Shown piece by piece: positions 30,730-44,469 of a stretch of DNA of 64,000 bases. Position numbers and translations under genes: made by a program. The stretch comes from Vitis vinifera (lineage: Eukaryota; Streptophyta; Magnoliopsida; Vitales; Vitaceae): positions 1,565,001 to 1,629,000 of the forward strand of contig NC_081815.1 of NCBI RefSeq assembly GCF_030704535.1, given 5' to 3'. Position 1 is the first letter of the stretch; each line of letters opens with the position of its first letter. The notes under the pieces were generated by a model. The model searched no databases and was not told the DNA's origin. It saw only the letters and a list, made by a program, of their open reading frames with translations.

Positions 30730-33087
30730 TTAGCCAGATGCAGCAATGGGGGTCCTTGGGCTAGGCAGTCCCATGTATGCAAGTCTGGGAGAGAGCCTGA
30801 TCTTTGGACTTGGCCTTGGAGAAGGGATTGGACCACAATTGCCAAAGGGTCCTGGTGTAACCCTAGGCGATAAATTAACTTGTTCCAGAGCTCTGGATTG
30901 TAGCTCAGAGGGGTAATCTCTAACACACCCAATTCGAGGCCCTGTTCCTGTGGTCCATTTGCATGATAATCGTTTGGTAAGCTCAAATACTGGTGCTTCC
31001 ACATTGGCCTCATCAGCAACCTCAGTCTCTTCCATGGTGGCCCCATCTGTCTCTTCAGAATCCCTAGTTTTAGCAGCATCCACCATTGGTTCTGCCTGTG
31101 CCTCCTCACTAGTGACCTTAAATGAAGTGCTATCATCATCATCAATTGCACATTTCTGAAGAGAAAAATGCCCAGCATTAATCAGATAATTTTCCAGTGA
31201 AATCAAAGTTTAACTATGCTATTAGATATGAACATGAATGAACATCCACAATGTAAAACATCTTACCTTAACATTGGTAAGATCAACATTGTGCTCCTCA
31301 AGGAAGCTAACAAATTCCCTGAAGTTCTCTTCTGTTGGGTGGTAGTGACCACTATAAGGCCATATAGCCTGAAAATATATGAGAAAAACATCGTAAGAAA
31401 CACATGTAGAGTACAAGTTTCTTATATATGCATATTATTTGGTGTAGGTATGTATGCAGCTATGAATTTATACCTCGATTATGCCATTATGAGCAACTAG
31501 TCTTCCAGCTGCTGTGGTGGCGCCACCTGATAGAAAGCTTGAATGCTGGAACTCCCCCTTCTTCTTCTTCCCCACATACAAAGCCCTCAATGTGCTGAGA
31601 ACAAATATCCATTTACTACCTTCTGTGGTTTCCACAAGCATCCTACTTTGCCTAAACACAAGCTTTCCATTTTCGACAATTACTTCATATGCCTCCCTTT
31701 CTTTCTGAAATTTCAATAGTATACAATTTAGTATAAATGATGCCTCCATATGACTGTAAAATGTAAATGACATTAGTCAATGGTTTGAAGCTTACTGGTC
31801 CAAGATATTTTATGCATTGGCGCTGTAGAACCGGCCTTGGGCATTTCTCTAGATAAGTTTCTTTGCCATCCCCAACATCCAACCTGCAGTTATATAAATT
31901 GAGTGAATTAAGGGTAAACTCAAATCAAATTTGCTCCAGCTTGATTGGTGCGAGAAAATGGTAGGAAGTGAAGGAAAATCGGAAATTAAACAGTTTCTAA
32001 AAGGAGAAATTACCAGTAGAAGAAGGGTTGGCTGCTTGAGCTTTTAAACCAGATATCATAGTATAGATGTAAATTGTGTCCATATCGATGGCGTGGATCA
32101 ATCTGCATAGAATACAAAAATGGTTTGAGAAAGAAAAATGGATAATGTTTTTTCTAGTTCAAACTAGATCAACTACTGATTGAATTGCGTGTAAGAAGGT
32201 TAAGAGTACTTACTGCTTCAAGCCAATGTTGTAGGGCCAGTTTTTGAGCCTTCTCATCCTTAGATAAGCCCTTTCCCACCTGCAATGAGAATCCTTACTG
32301 TTAGTATCCAATCCTCCATAGAAGGGAAAACCAAAAAAGGAGAGGAAAGACAGATTGATGTGTGTTGAAAAACTACCTTGGCAGCTCTTGTCCTTGCCCT
32401 TGCCCACTTTGAAACTGCAGTTTCCGGTTTCTCCTCATTGAAAAATGACACAGAGCTCCGTCTGAGAGCTGCAAAGTCTAATGCCTTCCACCTACACCAT
32501 TGAAAAGAACAATTGATTCAAACAACCGAAAAAAGAAAGACAAACAAAAGAAAAGGATCGAAATGAAAGATAATTAGAGAAGATTAAAAGACTAACCAGA
32601 GCTCCTCAATCACAACAGCACAATCTGCAAGGTTTCTTCGAGTCCTATAACTTTTATAGAACTTCTGAATCTTAATTGCAGCAGCATCAAGGTCACTAAC
32701 AGGCCTTGGAAAAAAAAATATGGCTGGTGGTTCAGGAAGAGATATTGTGGGAATCAAATTACTTTTCAGTCTGTTTTGCTTTCCATCCAAATTATTTGAA
32801 CCCAAATTCTGTTTGTCCTCAACTAGACTGGTGAATGAAAGACTTCTTTCAAGCATTGAAAGAGTTCTTTCAAGAATCACTTTTTCTGGTCTGGAGTTCT
32901 TCAAGTTTCTTGAATTATCAGTTCTGGTCGTTATTGTTTCTGAATCAGTCTTCTTAAAGCTATCTGATTTCAGTATCGTCATTTCTCCATCTTTTGAGGT
33001 GAAATTAATGTTGTCTCTCAAACTGAAAAATCGGTGTTTCACAATTTCTTCCCAAGCAGAATTGAGCAATGAGAGCGATAATCCCAT
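30730..33087 (-). CDS. IQM: IQ-motif calmodulin-binding protein of the IQM family, 535 aa
   Basis: A plant protein predicted to bind calmodulin without calcium through one IQ motif; IQM members act in stress and stomatal signalling. Coding exons: 33087-32597, 32491-32377, 32279-32214, 32102-32014, 31883-31796, 31704-31474, 31368-31267, 31155-30730. The IQ motif [20 protein letters not shown] lies at residues 136-155. The conserved IQM core follows ([68 protein letters not shown]). The last exon has an acidic stretch, then a proline- and serine-rich tail. The start is the first ATG on the mature leader: a 5' UTR exon ending at 33466 splices to 33144, and neither piece has an ATG before MGLSLSLL. 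Which IQM paralogue it is remains open. Confidence 0.94.
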
Positions 33088-33144
33088 AGATTTGCAACCA
33101 CCAATTGACTTCAATTTACAGTAAGGGATATTTGAAATTTCCGC

Positions 33145-33595
33145 CTGCAAATTATGATAAAAAAATTAATCTAAATTTGCATAATAACACATGCAATCAA
33201 GAAAAATAGAGAAAAAATCATCTGGGATCCCCAAAAAATGATGAAGTTTCTGGATTTGAATAACCCTTCATCACTTTTAGCTGAAAAATCCCAGTTTGAA
33301 ACTCTCCTTTATACACACACCCAATTGAAGAAAAAGGGCATAGTACACAAACCCACATCCAAAATCAAAAGGCAGAGTGAAAGACTCGTTTCCCTTCATC
33401 AAACACCCAGAAACAAAGCTTAGGGTGGAGGCAGAAAGATACGGAAAAATCAATGTCTCCCTTACCTGAAAACTAGAAGCAGAGCCTTTGCAAAAAGTCC
33501 TCTTTTTCTGGGCCTTTGCAAAAAGTTCTCTCTTTCTTTCTCTATCAAAGCGAACACAAGATGTCTCTGATTCTGAGGCCTTCCTCACTTATATA
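33145..33595 (-). promoter_or_regulatory. TATA box, 5' leader exon and leader intron of the IQM gene
   Basis: TATATAAG on the - strand at 33595-33588 is a good TATA box. A leader exon would run from about 33565 to 33466, ending CAG|GTAAGG; the intron 33465-33145 ends TTTGCAG. The leader exon is open in the coding frame but lacks an ATG, with TAA just upstream of its GTG, so it does not extend the protein. Leader introns often raise expression in plants. Confidence 0.6.
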
Positions 33596-36500
33596 CTCCT
33601 TACAAGTTACAAGGCAACAAATGCAGTCCACCACTGAAATTCCAATACGTTTCAGGGATGGGACGAAAACGACAGAAACAGCAGTCTTAGGGAAATAACA
33701 ACCTGAGTGAGATTCTTTTGAATGGGGTTTTAAATTCAACGGTTAAATTGTCCCGATTCAAAAGCCACGAGTTGTTTGATTGATTCAAAGCTTGAATTTT
33801 TGAACACCCTTCTACGGAATGGGCAGCTTTTTATAAGCATTATCTTCCTACATCTAACCCCATTTCCTGCCACCAGAGCCCCTGTAAACACAAGCACTGA
33901 CAAAACAAAGAAAAATAAGGGCGGTCAAAGAAAGTAAGCTTCGTCTGGTTTCCATGAAAAAACCCAATACAACTGTGCTTCGAATCCTTTCACTTCGCGT
34001 TTTTACTTTTCTCCTTTCCTAGGTTTCTTCCAAAAATGAGGAGAAAGGGTAAGAAAGACCATATGATGAATCCCTTTTCTCTGCAGTCAACATCTTCCAG
34101 TCATACACACGATCCTTGAATATCATTCTGCTCTTTCTCTTATCGCGTCATTGCTGACTGTTACACTTGTACTGCATTAATATACTCTTCTCCACCCAAA
34201 CCATAGTCACAATTAAAATTTGACTATTGTTTCTCCCCCCCAGAAAAAATACTAGTCAAATCGTTATTTTCCCAGAAAATTCTTTCCAACCTCTAGACAT
34301 GAGAACTTATGACTTTTAAGTAGACGATATTTAGATGAGTCTTTGGTGCCATACTCAATACCCAGTCAAAATTGTGCAAATTTTGAATATTGGTCTAGTA
34401 GCTTTATGGAATTAGGAGTTATTATATCTTAGACCGTATCTATACTCTCTTGGAAATAAGCAAGATTTACCTATTTCCATTATTTTGAAAAAACAAATAT
34501 TATCTTCCTTTCAAGAAGAAAAATCATCAAATTTCTTGGGTTCTCATTGAACAATCATTGTCTTGAGAGTCCTTGCACTGTTTTCATCCAACAAACCGAG
34601 TTGTTTTAACCAATTGAGACACAACCCCATCTCCAAGAACACACCCATTGGAGGGGGAAGATCATGGCCACGGCTTGCATTGCATGTGGGTCAGAATCAA
34701 CAAAGATTGGTCAAAAATCAAGACCACACAAATGGACGACTTTGATCCCAGGTCATCTCAAATTGTAGATGAGACTCAAAAACCCTTCCAACTGGCATTT
34801 AGAACAAAGCACCATGTGGGTCAAAAATCAAAATCAACCCCTTTTTAGGGCAATGAATATAAAAATATCATGAAGTCAATGCATGGCTTGTCTCTTTGCC
34901 CCTGCCTCTTATCCCCCCACTTCATAAATTTTGTCATAGGTGGTCTGCCACGTCTCTTTATTGCTTTAATTGGAAAATATTGAATTGAAAATGAGTGAAT
35001 CCATGGTTGCAGACTTGCAGGTTGGAGAAGAAATGGAGAACATAATCACCAACCCTGGGTGAGGGCATTTTAGGGTTTTAAATTTGTATGATTTCCCCGT
35101 TGGACCGTCATTGCTGTTGACCATAGGGTTGGGTGACGTACATGCATTCATTTTTATAGTTTGCATGGTTGCAGTATTATTAAATGGTCATTAAGAATAC
35201 AACTGTACCCTCTCTTTCTATATATTTATTACGTAACTATTTTTTTATAATTTTTATAATTTATAATATTAAAGCGGTACCATACCTAAGTTTAATGCTC
35301 TAGCCACCTTTGCATCCTTCTGTCACATTTTTCACCTTTTGTTTTAATATAAACTTTTGTGACATTCCTCAGTTTGAATATTTCAAAGCTTCCTTTTCCA
35401 TGTTCTAAATGTTCGTCTAAAAGAAAATGATTTTTTTATATTTAATTTTATTAAAAATATAAGAAAAAAATCAAATATAATTGAGGTTATTTCAAAATTT
35501 ATGTATAAAATATTCTCAAAAAGGAGAGAAAACTAAAATTGTTAAGAATGTGCTTTCCAATGTAAAGTTTTTTGGCATACTTTGATATGATTATCCATTC
35601 AAACTTTAACTTTCAATGTCGTGTTTGTTTATGAATGATATTGGAATGGTTCAAAGAACCTAGATATTTTATTTTATTAAGTTTTGGGGTGGCTTGGATT
35701 ACGAAAATAGTTAGTGGAGATTAATTTTTGTTAGAAGATTGAGTTTTTACTTACTAATTTTTTAAAAATATAGAAAAAAAATGTAATTTTTATAAATAAG
35801 TTTTATTTTCATTAATTTAAAAATATTTTAAAAAACATGTATTTTATCATAAGTCAGATAATTATTTCATAAAATACCTTTTTACTTCATAATATTAAAT
35901 AAATTTACCAAAAAATTGATCATTTTAATTGGATAAATATATTATAATTTTTTATTATATAATATCTTTAAGATTGTCAAATGATAAATCAAATATTTCT
36001 AATTTTATAATTAATAACGATATATATCTTGTATTATATAAATCCACTCATCTTATCATTTTTTTTAATAAAATTAAATAAAAATTTTATTAGTTGACAA
36101 CAATAATAAAATAAAAAATACAATTAAAACTAAAATAATTGAAAATTAAATACAGTTAAAACCAAAAAGCTTAAAACTTTTTAAAATAAAATATTGACTC
36201 TTATCGTATTTTCAACTCTTTCTCAATATCTATATTTTCTACTAGTATGATTAAATAAAGTAAAAATTAATATTTTATTTTTATATTTTTAATTTTTAAA
36301 GTTTTTTTTTAGTTTTTATTATACTTTTAATTTTTAAAATTTCTTATTTTAATCAATTATCATGTGCAAAAATTGCCAAGCAGTATTATTAACCTCATGA
36401 GAAAAAAGGTCATTTTAGAAAATAATTATATAATTTATAAAAAATATATATATTTTAAAATATTTTTAAATTAATGAAGATGAGATTTATTTATAAAAGT

Positions 36501-38929
36501 CGATGTTCTTTTTTCTATATTTTTTTCCAATAAATTTCTACATATTATATACACAAAACATATATGGCGGACATTCATATTTGTAAGCAATATAAGAATC
36601 TATTTGGGTTAAATACCCACAAAAAAAAAAAAAAAAAAAAAAAAAACCGACTCATTCTTAGTTTTGACTATTTGATTAGTAAAATTTGAACAAATCAATT
36701 AGCGTGTAATAGTTTTATACTTTTCCTTCCCTCTTGAGATACTTTAAAACAAATGTCAATTTTTTTCTAGGAAATGTACGAGAAAAGTACAGTGGGATTT
36801 TCCTATGAATAATGTACTAGAAAGGAATATGGTTATTTATAAGTGTCTTTTGACTTTCCCACTGTCGACAACAAATATCTCAGTATTTAGATAATTTGAG
36901 GAACAATTATTGTACAGATGAGCCCAGTACACTCTGTGGCTGCCCACAATTATTTATGGGCTTGGGCAACCGACCTGGCCCATTATTAAAAAATATATGT
37001 TTTTTTTTTAATTACCTGACACCCAATGTTTTAAAAATTATTTAATTAAAAAAATTGGATAAATATGGAGAAGTCAAAGATGAAGAAAAAACAAAGGCCA
37101 CGGTTGTCAAGTTTCCATGCGCTGCCGCAAAGTAAATTATTTCACATCGTGACTATAATTATCAATAAAAAATTCATATATTAATTAAATCATAACAAAT
37201 TTTGATGCCTCCTTCTCATATGTCATATCTATATAATTAATAAGAGTATATATATATAATGTCTTTGTTACGTCCCATAAAACCGTGATAATCCCTTTAT
37301 GTGTAGAGCAGATAATATTTATATGATTTAGAATGAATTATTATAATTTTAGTAATGTCTTATATTATAAAAAAAAATGATTTTTGAAAGAATTATATAT
37401 TAATAAATTATCTAATAATGGCTTGAAATAATTTTTCACATTTTTTAAAATTTATCTTCACTAAAAAATGCTTTTAGCCTATTCCAAAATCACTCACGTC
37501 CTTGAAAACAAAAGCAACTATTTGAAAATAGTTCTTAAAAATAATTTTCATTTATTTTTAAGAATAAAAATTTGTTTAAAAAACTTAAAAATAAAAAGAA
37601 TTTTCTTAATTAAACTTTTATGAAAATACTACATACCCATATATATAATACAAAAATTTTAAAACGTTGTCCGTCTTTTCAATTGCGGCTCAAGATACTA
37701 AACCCAAAAAAGTCAAAAACCTCTCAAATATATTTTGAAAAACATATTTTTTTTATTCTATTTGAAATCGAAGTCTAATGAGGCGGAGGGTTCATAAATC
37801 ATATGCAATCTAAGTTTGGACTTAAGACTATTTATTACCGACAACTAATATGCTGAGATTAGCTGGGCTAAAAGACAGATGACAAAGGGTTAAATTTTGA
37901 GGCGGCTAAGGATGAAACTGAGTCATTTACATGCACACGATGGAGACTCCTTAGTTTTGATGTTCACATGTGTGCTTTTTTTCTGATTCTGCCAACTGAA
38001 ACGCTATCTTGAATTGATTTTGTCAATGGTCCATGAGACCGCGTTATGATTGTATATTTGAATGAAACCAAGGGTCACATCATCATCCTCTTCATATCTT
38101 CGTCGCGTTAGAATTTTGGTGCTCGTTTAAATAGACTAATCTAAATATAATAGGAGCAACTTTGTAAGTTTAATCTCTTTCGTGTTTGAACTTGTAAATT
38201 ATGTTTGACTCTTGAAAAATTCCACGCCCATTGATTTTTCATTTTGTCTAGTTCTCCCCCGTGTTCCTTTAGGGGTATCGTCAGATCCCCCAGTATTAAG
38301 TGGTTGTCTTTTTCCTGAATCGGCTTAGATTTCAAACCCTTCTATTTTGATTAAAAAAAAAAATCAATAAATTATTTTTATATATTATTATAAACTGGTT
38401 TTACTTATTTTTCCTCTTCCATATAAAAATTAAATAAATTTTAAAAATATATTTTAAATTATTACCTACGAAGAGATTAGGTTTATCTAGCAATTCTCAA
38501 TAGACCTTTCTTAGGTGAATGATCAGTTCAAACTGGCCTCCAAAGCAGCTGGACTTGGACCAATCGCCCAAATGACCTTTCTAAGTCTTCAATCAATCAT
38601 AGAGTCCATTTCAATCAAATTCAAGCCAACCAGCCAATTAAATAAATTTTAGAATAATTTAGTGCTTAGAAACCACAAAGATCAATGGATCAAATATGAC
38701 ATTTGACGAAGCTGGTCCAATATTAAAACATAAAAATAGATTTTGCAAGTTGGCAACCAATTAGAATTAGAAGCCAATAAATTATTGGATACATTTTAAA
38801 AGGGCTTTTCATGGTAGCAGAGGGGCCATACATGATACATCCCACCTTCCCATTAAAGGGGCTGCCAATTGATAAGGGATTACAATGAACCTGGATTTGG
38901 GATAGGTTAGCCGTCATTACCATCCCATT

Positions 38930-39330
38930 ATTTTAATAATAAATTTAATTATTTTGATATTTAGGAGGGATGGACAAGATGATACACAAATTTGCCGTGT
39001 CAAAAATTTCTATGAGAAACAAGGTGATAATGATACCCAAATATTGAAAGCTTACCATCAACTCTATAAAAGCCGCTCAAAAAGTATGAACAAGGTACAT
39101 GCATATGCATACACTTACTATTTCCTACAAAATAGTTAGAACTACTCTTATCTAACTTAAGCTTCAGAGGGGCATGTTCGGACCATTCGGACATCCTTTT
39201 GTGTAAGAAAGAAGTTCGTTTGATTCTAGTGTAATTGGACGATCTCTTCAAGAAGCATGAAGAAGGGAAGAAGTTCATTTGACTTCAGTAAAGTTAGACG
39301 AACCTGACTCAGTTGGCTTGACACCAATAT
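38930..39330 (+). mobile_element. LTR-like fragment (fossil), family uncertain
   Basis: A TATAAAAG promoter-like box near 39065 is followed about 90 bases later by CTTAAGCTTCAGAGGGGC and a pyrimidine-rich stretch with TTTTGTGT. This order resembles the promoter, R and U5 parts of plant LTR elements. No internal coding domain and no second LTR are seen in the window, so it would be a solo or partial LTR. Old and broken; the assignment is tentative. Confidence 0.35.
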
Positions 39331-39345
39331 TTAGCTTTTAAAAAA

Positions 39346-40400
39346 TTTATGAAAAAATGCGAGAGAAAAAAGTTAAAGAAAAAAATTAGAAGGAAAATTA
39401 AAATTTGGTTTAAACTCAATAAATTATTTTTATTTATTTTTTCAAACTCATTTCACTTATTATCATTTATTATATAAAAATTAAATAATTTAAAATATAT
39501 AAAATGTTAGATGAATTTTAATTATATTTTATTTTCTTTTGTATTTTTTATGGTAAAATCAAATATAAGAAAAAAAAAATTTAATATTTTTTTTTTCCTT
39601 AATAATTTTTAGAATTGAATATAGCCTAAATAATTTTAAAATATATAAATATTTTTACCCATTTTTATTATATTTATTTATTTTATTGTGGAACCAAATA
39701 TGAAAATTTTATTTTCCTTCACAGTTTTTTCTCTTTAATATTGTCCAATAACCAAATATACTCTATCCATGTTTGGTTTTTGAAAATTTTGAAGAAAGAT
39801 ACGAGAGAAAGAAAATAAAGAGGAAAAATATAAGAAAATAAAAAAATAGATTAAAAAATAATAAATTATTTTTATATCTTTCTTTAAATTCATTTAACTA
39901 ATTTTTCTTCATATTAAATAATTTTAAATTATATAAATTTATAACTAATTTTAATTATATTTTATTTTCTTTCATAGTAAAACTAAACATAAAAAAACTA
40001 TTTTCCTTAAATTTTTTTCCTTTCCTCAATGGTTTGCGGAAAAAACATTACTAAGTAAATTCACTTCAATTATTTTCGTAGACTTTCTCCTCGGCATGTT
40101 ATCCAAAGCACTCAAAATCGGAATAAGAAACATTTTACTCAAAATAAATGTCACAAATAAAGAGAAAATGTGAAAAAAAAGAAGAAGAGAAAAAAGTAAA
40201 ACTAAAGGTTTTTTTAAAATTATTTTATTTAATTTCCTATTTTATAAAAATTAAATAATTTAAAATGATGTAAATCTGTGACTAATTTTGATTATATTTG
40301 ATCTTCTTTTAGGTTTTTTATTATGAAATCAAATATGATAAAATTATTTTTCTTAACATTATTTTTTTATTTTCTCGTCAAATTTTTAGAACCAATCATA
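39346..40400 (+). mobile_element. Nest of four related AT-rich MITE-like copies
   Basis: Four partial or near-full copies lie side by side: about 39346-39628, 39629-39762 (3' part only), 39767-40038 and 40170-40400. They share an outer ATGTTTGGTTTTTGAAAATT, an inner TAATTTTAATTATATTTTATT and a later TATGGTAAAATCAAATATAAG block, and end in forms of GAACCAAATATA. A fifth copy, reversed, is at 46181-46420. They are non-coding, about 270 bases when full. The inverted GGTT/AACC ends suggest a non-autonomous DNA transposon family spread in this genome. Confidence 0.7.
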
Positions 40401-40785
40401 ATCTTAATCTTGTGTATAATTTTCTATAAAAATGTTTTATAATATATAATTGATATTTTACTATTGAAAATAATAATAAAACAACCAATAAAATTTGTCG
40501 AAGATTGAGATGGATTTAGGATACGTATCGATTGAGATATGTAAGAAGTTTCCAATACAGTTTATGAGAAAAAGGACATGATGGAGTGGATTCGGTTGGA
40601 AGAAGGCAAAAGAGTTGTAAACACCGAAAACTGAAGATGAAAGTGGACTAGAAAGACAGAGAATCCAAAGCCGTCCCCCACATTTCCAACGTTTCCAAAT
40701 TCGAAAAGTGTTTTGTCTGCACCTAACTCCAATCCCAGTCTCGATCCACTCATCATTTCAAAATCTCAAGCACACCGATTCTTCA

Positions 40786-42186
40786 ATGGATGACCACCCA
40801 CCACCGCCAGGTATGATTTTTCTCATTTCCCTTTTCCCCTTTTTTTTTACTTTCCCCATGTTCTGCAATTTCCAAGAAGGCACAGGAGAATCGCAAGTAG
40901 ATCAACATTTTGATATCTTATGCTAGGTTTGATTGTGCAGAAAACCCAGGATTAGAAATGGGGGAAATGGGGTTTTAAGGGTTTGTATTGGATTAGATAT
41001 CTTTTTTAGGATTCCAAATTTGCTATTCTTTTTTCTGACTTTTTCTCTGCAGCCAAACAGAGGGTATTTGTTTCATGGACTGATTTCATTGTCTAGGGTT
41101 TATGACATTTGTGTCTGGTTTTGGAAATTAGAATAAATTTCCCAATATCCCTTGATAATTGGACTGAAGTATGTAAGGCAAAATTGTGGATTTTGTCTGT
41201 GTGTTTGTGAAATGTGAATATGATATGGTGGCAGATAAATATGTAAAAAACCCCAATTCAATGGAGAGGACTAAGGAAGAGATTGAAGCAGTGTTGCATA
41301 CTGAGAAATCATCTCACCATCATAAGGAGACTCATGGAATGAGGGATGACATTGATGAGAAAACCCCATTGAATGAGGTTAAAGCCCCAAATGTGTTTGA
41401 GAGAGCCAAGGAGGAGATTGAGGCTCTTGTTCAGACAATTCATTCGAAAAAGGAGCCCGAACTTCATGTAACAACTTCAAATAATGAAATGCTGCCTACT
41501 GAGAAATCACCCCATCATTTCAAGGAAACTCATGGAATGCGGGAGGACATTGATGAGAACACCCCCATGAATGATGTCAAAGCTCCAAATGTGTTTGAAC
41601 GGGCGAAGGAGGAGATTGAGGCTCTTGTTCAGACAATTCACCCAAAGAAAGAATCTGAAATTCATGTCCCAGCTTCGACTGGGGAAGGTGTGTTCTTGCA
41701 CTCCACACAGTCTTAAAAGAACTGCAGTCCTTTTTCAAATTGTTGTTGATGGTTTTTCATAATTCAAATGAATTTTCTCGAATACTAAGAAAAGCCCCTT
41801 TGGGCAAATTGAGTTCTTTGTCTGATGATTCAAATCTGGCATTGTGGTTTATGTTAGCAGAGAATGATGTAAAGGCACCCGATTTAATTGAAAGAGCCAA
41901 GGAAGAGATTGAAGCAATAATGCACACCAAGAAGTCACCACCCCATCATCATGAAGAAACACATGGAATGAGTGATGATATTGATGAGAACACCCCAATC
42001 GATGAAGTTAAAGGTCCGAGTGTGTTCCAACGAGCAAAGGAAGAACTCGAGGCCCTTGCTCAAACCATTCATCCTAAGAAAGAACCCAGCGATCTTGTTT
42101 CCTCACCAAAGGAAGGTGGATTCAGGTTCTCCATTCGGAAAGGGCTGGAAAAAGTTCGGTCTCCTTGGGCGAGCAAGAAAAATTAA
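40786..42186 (+). CDS. Modular repeat protein of unknown function, 3 exons, 267 aa
   Basis: I do not recognise a function. Exons: 40786-40810, 41235-41687, 41861-42186, all GT...AG and summing to 268 codons. After MDDHPPPPDKYVKN the chain is built of repeats. A helix module of the form ERAKEEIEA occurs five times (MERTKEEIEAVLHT, two copies of VFERAKEEIEALVQTIH, LIERAKEEIEAIMHT, VFQRAKEELEALAQTIH). Between them, a second module HHxKETHGMxDDIDExTP plus VKAP occurs three times. The C-terminus is basic (FRFSIRKGLEKVRSPWASKKN). There is no signal peptide or membrane segment. Charge patterning suggests amphipathic helices joined by disordered, histidine-rich linkers. Similar plant proteins of this type exist in my memory only as uncharacterised entries. 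The gene model is well supported by frame and splice sites. Confidence 0.85.
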
Positions 42187-44469
42187 CTGTTTCTTATATG
42201 TATTTTTGCAATCTTGATGGATTGTTTTGATCTATAACAATGTCACAATCATCCTGTAATGAAACATGATTGAATGCTATTTTTACTGCTAAATCACATG
42301 TGTTGGAAGATGTGGATGCATTTCCGTTTTTCCCTTTGCCTTCTGTTGGATTTGTTTGGATGGTGGATATGTTTCGGTTTGAATTCAACATTGAAAGGTG
42401 TTTGGTTGGTCTGATTCATGAATATGTAGTATTGAACTGCTGGTTCTGTCTCAGTTGAGGGCTGCTTATTTATAAGCCAGGCTGAGGCATGTGGGTTCAG
42501 TAACCCAAACCCTGCAGGTTGATATTTCAGCTAAACTTTTCAATTGATATATAGCCAGAAGCCATCCAGATCTTGTGAGTTGTGATTAACTTCTGATGAA
42601 GTTTCACCAAGAGCTTGACTTGCTTCTAGGCTTCTGAATTCTGATCCACTGAATTGGCATAGCCCCAAATGTGTATATATATATATATATATTCTTTTTT
42701 TATTAATAAAAACTATCGAAGACATAAAATTTTTTTTAACTATTTTAAATGCGACATTTATTTTTTCAAATAACTTGTAATATAAAAATTGCGCATTAAA
42801 ACAAATTTATACCAATAAATATTCTCTAATTAAAAAAAAGCAACTAAAAGGCCAAAGAAGAATTGGCAAACCACCCAATGAACTTGGTATTTTAACAAAT
42901 TTTTTGTAATTAGCTTCTAATATGTAATCTTAAATTTAATTTATTTGTTTCTTTTATAAATATTTTATGTTAATGAAAATTATTGGAAGCAAAAAACAAA
43001 AAATCATTCTTCTTCTTATTTTTAATTTAAAGATAAAAAAAATTAAAGGAAATTCTTTTATAGTTTAAGAAGTGCTTTTATTGATACAATATGTAATGTT
43101 TTGTAGTTAATTAAATCCTATAATTTAGGATAAACATGATTTACGTAATAATGACACATTAATTAATAAAATGTACACACTATTAGGGTTGGGCAAAAAG
43201 GGAAACATACAGAGGACAAATTTATTTTGGGTTAATGACTCGAACCCATGATCCTTAACTGTGATGTAATATTTGATCCAATTTTAACTGTCTCATCTTA
43301 AAATCAATTAGTGTTCAATGAAGATAAGTAAAACATTTTATAACATTCCATATTATACTTTACAAATCTATTCTGAAAATCACCATTTGAATGACCCATC
43401 CTTAAACTTAAGAGCGATATTGTTGCACCCCCATAGATATAACTATCAAGTCTAAGCATATAATGTTTTCCCATTCCCTATATCCTCACATTATTTATTA
43501 GACATAGGTTATACTTATCTCCATCTTATAATTTTTTATTCACATACCCCTAAACTATCCGCATATCCACTTATTTTTCCATTTTCTTTTTAAATAAAAT
43601 TTACATACAAAATATCCAAAGTGCTATTTTCTTCAACCACTCCATACGGACCATACCTACCCATCCAAAAAAATTAACCCTATTTTCCCCCCTTCTCTTC
43701 TTTTCCTTTATTTTCTTCTTTCATTTCATCCCCTTCCTTTCATCAGCTTCCTTAATTTTTTTCACATCCAAATAAGACAAAGGAAAAAAATTACAGCATC
43801 TATGTCTAGGTAGCAACATTTAGCTGTGTGGTAGTGACTATCATTCACCACTGGGCGGCTAGACATTGCTATCGGTGATGACTGACAGCCTGATTTCGGA
43901 CCTGTAAGCTTAGACGGGTGGATTTAATGATTCTCGAGGTAAAACATTAGGGCAATGAATTGAGTTCATGGTGTGTGGGTTCAATTAGGAAAGCGTCTGC
44001 AAGCTGTCTTCATGCCTTTATTTTCATTGTTTGATTCAGTTTCCCATACTTGTTTGGTTCTTTCCTGTAGACTTACGTGTTCTTTTGCTTTTTGTGGCTT
44101 TGCCTTTGTTTCCAACCTCTTCTGGCTTTTGGCTGGATGTAATGTAACCCGTGAAATATCTCAAGCTTTGCTTCAGTATGAGGTAATCTGCTGATGTAGA
44201 CGAAGACCCACCATTCTATATAGCCCCCAGATATCTAGGGCATTATCTCTTATATGATATTGATTAGGATGGCAAGGATGTGATAGAATTCACCCTCAAA
44301 ATTTATGTTTTGATTTAAGTTAAAAAGATGTCAAAACATAGTATATTAATGATTAAGAGTTTATTTGGTAATGATTTTAAAAAATATTTTTAATATTTAA
44401 AAAATATTATAATTCATATTTTGTTAAGAATATCAAAAAAGTTTTTTAGAACCATCGTCAAATATAATT

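Larger units (their letters stand above)
33600..40785. other. Long AT-rich intergenic region with mobile element debris
   Basis: The IQM promoter occupies the left end. From 35200 to 38500 the sequence is very AT-rich with a run of 26 A at 36621-36646 and no coding frame of note. An LTR-like fragment lies near 38930-39330, and a nest of related small elements at 39346-40400. The right end from 40560 is the promoter and leader of the repeat-protein gene. Confidence 0.55.

Noticed and set aside
36621-36646. Run of 26 A as a retroposon tail
   Set aside because: No target duplication or upstream element body is visible; simple A-runs are frequent in this gap.
43140-43330. Possible SINE or tRNA relic (GGGTTCGAGTC B-box on the - strand near 43245)
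   Set aside because: A B-box alone is common by chance; no convincing A-box, cloverleaf or tail was found.
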